A DNA stretch of 64,000 nt from Porpolomopsis calyptriformis (lineage: Eukaryota > Basidiomycota > Agaricomycetes > Agaricales > Hygrophoraceae). Shown piece after piece: positions 58,901 to 64,000 of this stretch. Numbering within the stretch: the first letter of the stretch is position 1; the number at the start of each line of letters is the position of its first letter. Where the stretch lies: contig OX621169.1 in NCBI GenBank assembly GCA_951640195.1, positions 1,116,001 to 1,180,000 on the forward strand, read 5' to 3'. Made by a program: the position numbers and the translations under genes. The notes below the pieces were generated by a model, which was not told the DNA's origin, ran no database searches, and saw nothing but the letters and a program-made list of their open reading frames with translations.

Positions 58901-59333
58901 ATGCGCAACGCTGCCCAATGCGTTGGGCGCGTTCTTCGTGGTAAGACTGACTGGGGTCTCATGGTATTTGCGGACAAGGTCAGTACCGGAAATTACAAGG
59001 AGAAAAGCGCCACTGATGGCCGGGCAGCGGTTTGCGCGCGCGGACAAGAGGGCGAAATTACCTCGATGGATTAACCAGTACATAACGGAAACTGCGTCGA
59101 ACCTGTCTACGGATATGGCGATAACGCTCTCGAAGTTATTCATGCGAACGATATCGCAAAACCCAAATGAGAATCAGACTGGGATATCCTTGTGGACGCT
59201 CGATGACATCCAGAAGGCCCAAGCGAAGCAAAAGGCGCTCGAGGCAGAGCAAGAACATGGAGCAGATAACGAGGACTATGGGAATGGTGGGATAGATGAT
59301 CATATGCTGGTGGACATCGATTTGGACCTTTAG
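55936..59333 (+). CDS. RAD3: TFIIH DNA helicase RAD3/XPD/ERCC2
   Basis: A superfamily 2 Fe-S helicase that opens DNA in nucleotide excision repair and supports transcription initiation. It starts MKFFIDNLP with [19 protein letters not shown]. Walker A is [15 protein letters not shown]. The Fe-S cysteines lie in [25 protein letters not shown] and [12 protein letters not shown]. The DEAH box is [10 protein letters not shown]. Later motifs are [38 protein letters not shown] and [20 protein letters not shown]. The C-terminal [20 protein letters not shown] leads to an acidic end. It has about 17 short introns. One (56,703-56,761) is GC-AG and joins CDWHE to [16 protein letters not shown] site lies 56 bp upstream. 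Confidence 0.95.
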
Positions 59334-60851
59334 ACAGTCGTCAAATGTTACAATTGGATATCTAGCCAGTATACAACATCAAGAGCTGAAGTTACAAACG
59401 ACACAACGGAGCATATCAATACGTTGAGCTTATTGATCTTAAAACATTCAGGGGGGGCATTGGGCACATTTTCCGGGCACCTACATGTGGGGGAGGGAGT
59501 AAATACACAAGGGAGAAGCAGGGCTGAAGGACGTACTTCGTGGGTGACAACTCGCTCTGGTTGACTGGGGCAAGAGTTGAGAGAGTAGAATAAGTGAAGG
59601 GAGCGGCGAATACGAACCCATAGTATCGCCGACAATTGCAAGGGGATTCAGGAGATCCGCAATCAGCAGGGTGTGCGGTGCTCAAATAACATTCCTTCTC
59701 GCGACAGTCGACGTGTGTCTGAGTGGTGAAGGTTAGGTGGCGGCATTCTGACGACCTTGTGAACCGGAGGATACGACGACACATCTGGAACGAGATCGAT
59801 CTAGTCTCGCGGACTTGTTTAAGCAGTAGATCCTGGGGATGCTCGTCGGCGGAGGTAGGAGACGATGAAGTTTGATCTCGAATAGTCTTTTTATTTTGAG
59901 TTCAATCGAGAGGTTGCGAAATCGTGACGAGATGAGATTGGGTTTTATGCTGTTGAGTGCGGGGGATTGACGTGGAGGATGATGGGTGGAGACTCACACT
60001 GAACTTTCTGGGTCGGGAGTATGACGACAATGGAAAACCGCGCAGAGAGCCTTTTTTAAAGCAAAACAGTAAAAACAAATTTTTTTTCTCGGGCCGACAA
60101 GAATAGAACGCAGCAAGATTGAGTACATAATTACCTTTGGATCAGGATGAGAGACTGTGTCCGGAATTTGCAGTCAATGGGCCACCTTCTGAACGTTGCC
60201 CCGCACAATCGGGAAGGACAGGTGAGCCGGCAAAAAACGAGAACCCTGGCTGATCATGAACCTTACTCAATCGATCAGATCAAATCGGGGTGCCTAAATC
60301 GGAGTTTGGAAAGCTGTTCCTGATCCAATTCGGGTTCTCCACGAGGTATTTGATCTCCCTTTGCGAATCTCGATCCAGACCCCGACCAGAACCTTATATC
60401 CAATGTCTGCATGTTGGCCTCCTTGTTGATCAGATTTCTCTCAAGAAGTACTCCTGCACCCATTCCGACCTCTCTCGCTGCTCCTTTTCTGCCCGTACAC
60501 CGAGATGGTGCACACCCGGGTGCCAACACATCCAGCTCTCTTCACTCTCAGCTGAATTCTCTAGGACGCCGTCGAGGACGCCACTACGAGTACAGGTTCT
60601 TGCCGCCCATGCGTGGCCATCTGCCGCGGACCTTAACAAGATAACCCTAGCTGACACGGAGCAAAAGTTAACTTCTCTCATTTGCGTTTCCAAGCGAAAT
60701 GAAGTCCAGACGATAAGCTCACCCAGACCCGCATCGCGACCACCACGTGTATCTCCTCCAGGCCACTCAAACGCGAAAACCACGTAAGGCATTTCATCAA
60801 CCATCCAAAAAAACTTGGGCTGACTCCTGCGTGGTCGATTTGTCACTCAAG

Positions 60852-60961
60852 CTGAAACCGCTTATCAGGGCTTGCGGTATATGCATGAGAGTAATCATGC
60901 CAAGCCCTCAGGGCTTGGCCTGATAAGCAAGTTTCAGACCAAGCCTTCATGCATATACCGC
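60852..60961. repeat. Permuted inverted repeat (MITE-like hairpin)
   Basis: The left block carries CTGAAAC (60,852-60,858), CTTATCAGG (60,861-60,869) and GCGGTATATGCATGA (60,874-60,888). Reverse complements of all three recur to the right: CCTGATAAG (60,919-60,927), GTTTCAG (60,931-60,937) and TCATGCATATACCGC (60,947-60,961). Their order is permuted, so a single simple hairpin does not pair them all. A 9-bp palindrome with one-base loop (60,900-60,918) sits in the middle. This resembles a rearranged MITE or transposon end. Confidence 0.7.
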
Positions 60962-61046
60962 GTCACCAGACGTCATAAACCTTTCTATCAGCTAACTCGA
61001 ACTGGAAAATCGTAGTTCCACACCGCCCATCAAGTCATTTGGGCTT

Positions 61047-61083
61047 CCGTGCCTTGGCCAGATGCCTCCTTCAGGAGGCACGG
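61047..61083. repeat. Second short inverted repeat
   Basis: CCGTGCCT (61,047-61,054) pairs with AGGCACGG (61,076-61,083). Alternatively an inner GCCTCC pairs with GGAGGC (61,064-61,069 and 61,074-61,079) around a TTCA loop. It lies 86 bp right of the permuted hairpin. Confidence 0.6.
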
Positions 61084-61435
61084 CCACACATATGCCGACG
61101 AAAAACGGACTCCACCCCACAGGATGTATCAGGGGGTTCCTGACCGCTTCTGTGACAAACACCCACGCCGTCGCCCATGGATTTTATGTTATCATACATT
61201 TCTCAGCGCGACGACCACACCACCATCATGAAGACTATTGAGGAATGGCCGCAGCTTACATGACATCCTTTGCATTGTCCGTATCAATTCCCTCCTTTCA
61301 GTCTAGTCCTGGTCATTTGATTCCTATCATACTTCCCCCATTGAGAGCTACATATTGAGGTTCAATTTTATGAAATGGCCGACCCTCGGGGCAAATTTTA
61401 CTACATGCCGAAAGCGAATTGAAAACAAAACAGGG

Positions 61436-64000
<2,565 letters not shown>

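Larger units (their letters stand above)
59334..61435. other. 2.1-kb spacer between RAD3 and YME1, with hairpin sequences
   Basis: No confident gene. Frames on both strands are Arg/Ser/Pro-rich and look like shadows. The region contains a cluster of inverted repeats (60,852-61,083) and a polypurine/polypyrimidine patchwork. RAD3 and YME1 converge here, so such a long gap is out of character in a window where convergent genes are usually less than 300 bp apart. It may hold a decayed mobile element or a non-coding transcript. Confidence 0.4.

Noticed and set aside
59416..59784. Minus-strand frame with several Cys near 59,600
   Set aside because: Cys pattern is irregular and the sequence right next to the RAD3 stop is likely its 3' untranslated region in antisense.
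60290..60787. 165-codon + strand frame in the RAD3-YME1 spacer
   Set aside because: Mirrored by an equally long frame on the other strand, Ser/Arg/Pro-rich, with no splice or domain signals.

Overview
This window is nuclear DNA from a filamentous basidiomycete fungus, most likely an Agaricomycete. The evidence is dense packing of intron-rich genes on both strands, introns of about 45-65 nt, and proteins of basidiomycete type. These include a Gpt2/Sct1 acyltransferase, a GH5 mannanase-like protein, Fks-type beta-glucan synthase and several lineage-restricted hypothetical proteins. The species cannot be named from the sequence alone. I saw no rRNA, tRNA, CRISPR array or intact transposon.

Layout. 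1-11,300: the 3' end of a CLASP-like gene, a GT8 glycosyltransferase, a glycerol-3-phosphate acyltransferase (GPT2), methionine aminopeptidase 1 (MAP1), a hypothetical gene, eIF2B alpha (GCN3) and a CTD-kinase-type cyclin. 11,300-20,600: a conserved hypothetical, a small Cys-rich protein, mitochondrial ribosomal protein bS21m, RWD protein GIR2, an EHT1/YheT-type alpha/beta hydrolase and a CCCH zinc-finger protein. 21,000-35,700: a long disordered hypothetical, an SDR oxidoreductase, a UPF0658 Golgi membrane protein, a PAP2 phosphatase, a DNAJC9-like J protein, a FHIP (FAM160) protein and a coiled-coil hypothetical. 35,900-51,400: FKS1, an LRR-like hypothetical, PTC7 phosphatase, dipeptidyl peptidase III and an FAD monooxygenase. 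51,800-64,000: an MGR3-like TPR protein, a GH5 mannanase-like protein lacking both catalytic glutamates, the TFIIH helicase RAD3/XPD, a 2.1-kb hairpin-bearing spacer and the i-AAA protease YME1, which runs off the right edge.

Most of the window is housekeeping, and neighbours are not functionally linked as in a gene cluster. Three mitochondrial quality-control candidates (PTC7, MGR3-like, YME1) lie within 20 kb, which may be coincidence.

The most interesting signals are in gene structure and sequence divergence. Reading frames imply at least three micro-exons (9, 11 and 15 nt). They also imply four GC-AG introns, three firmly and one probably. A GH5 protein appears catalytically dead. FKS1 hot-spot 1 differs from yeast. 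A palindromic CACGTG(A) element recurs just upstream of many start codons. All splice junctions were deduced by eye from frame continuity and family motifs and need transcript support.
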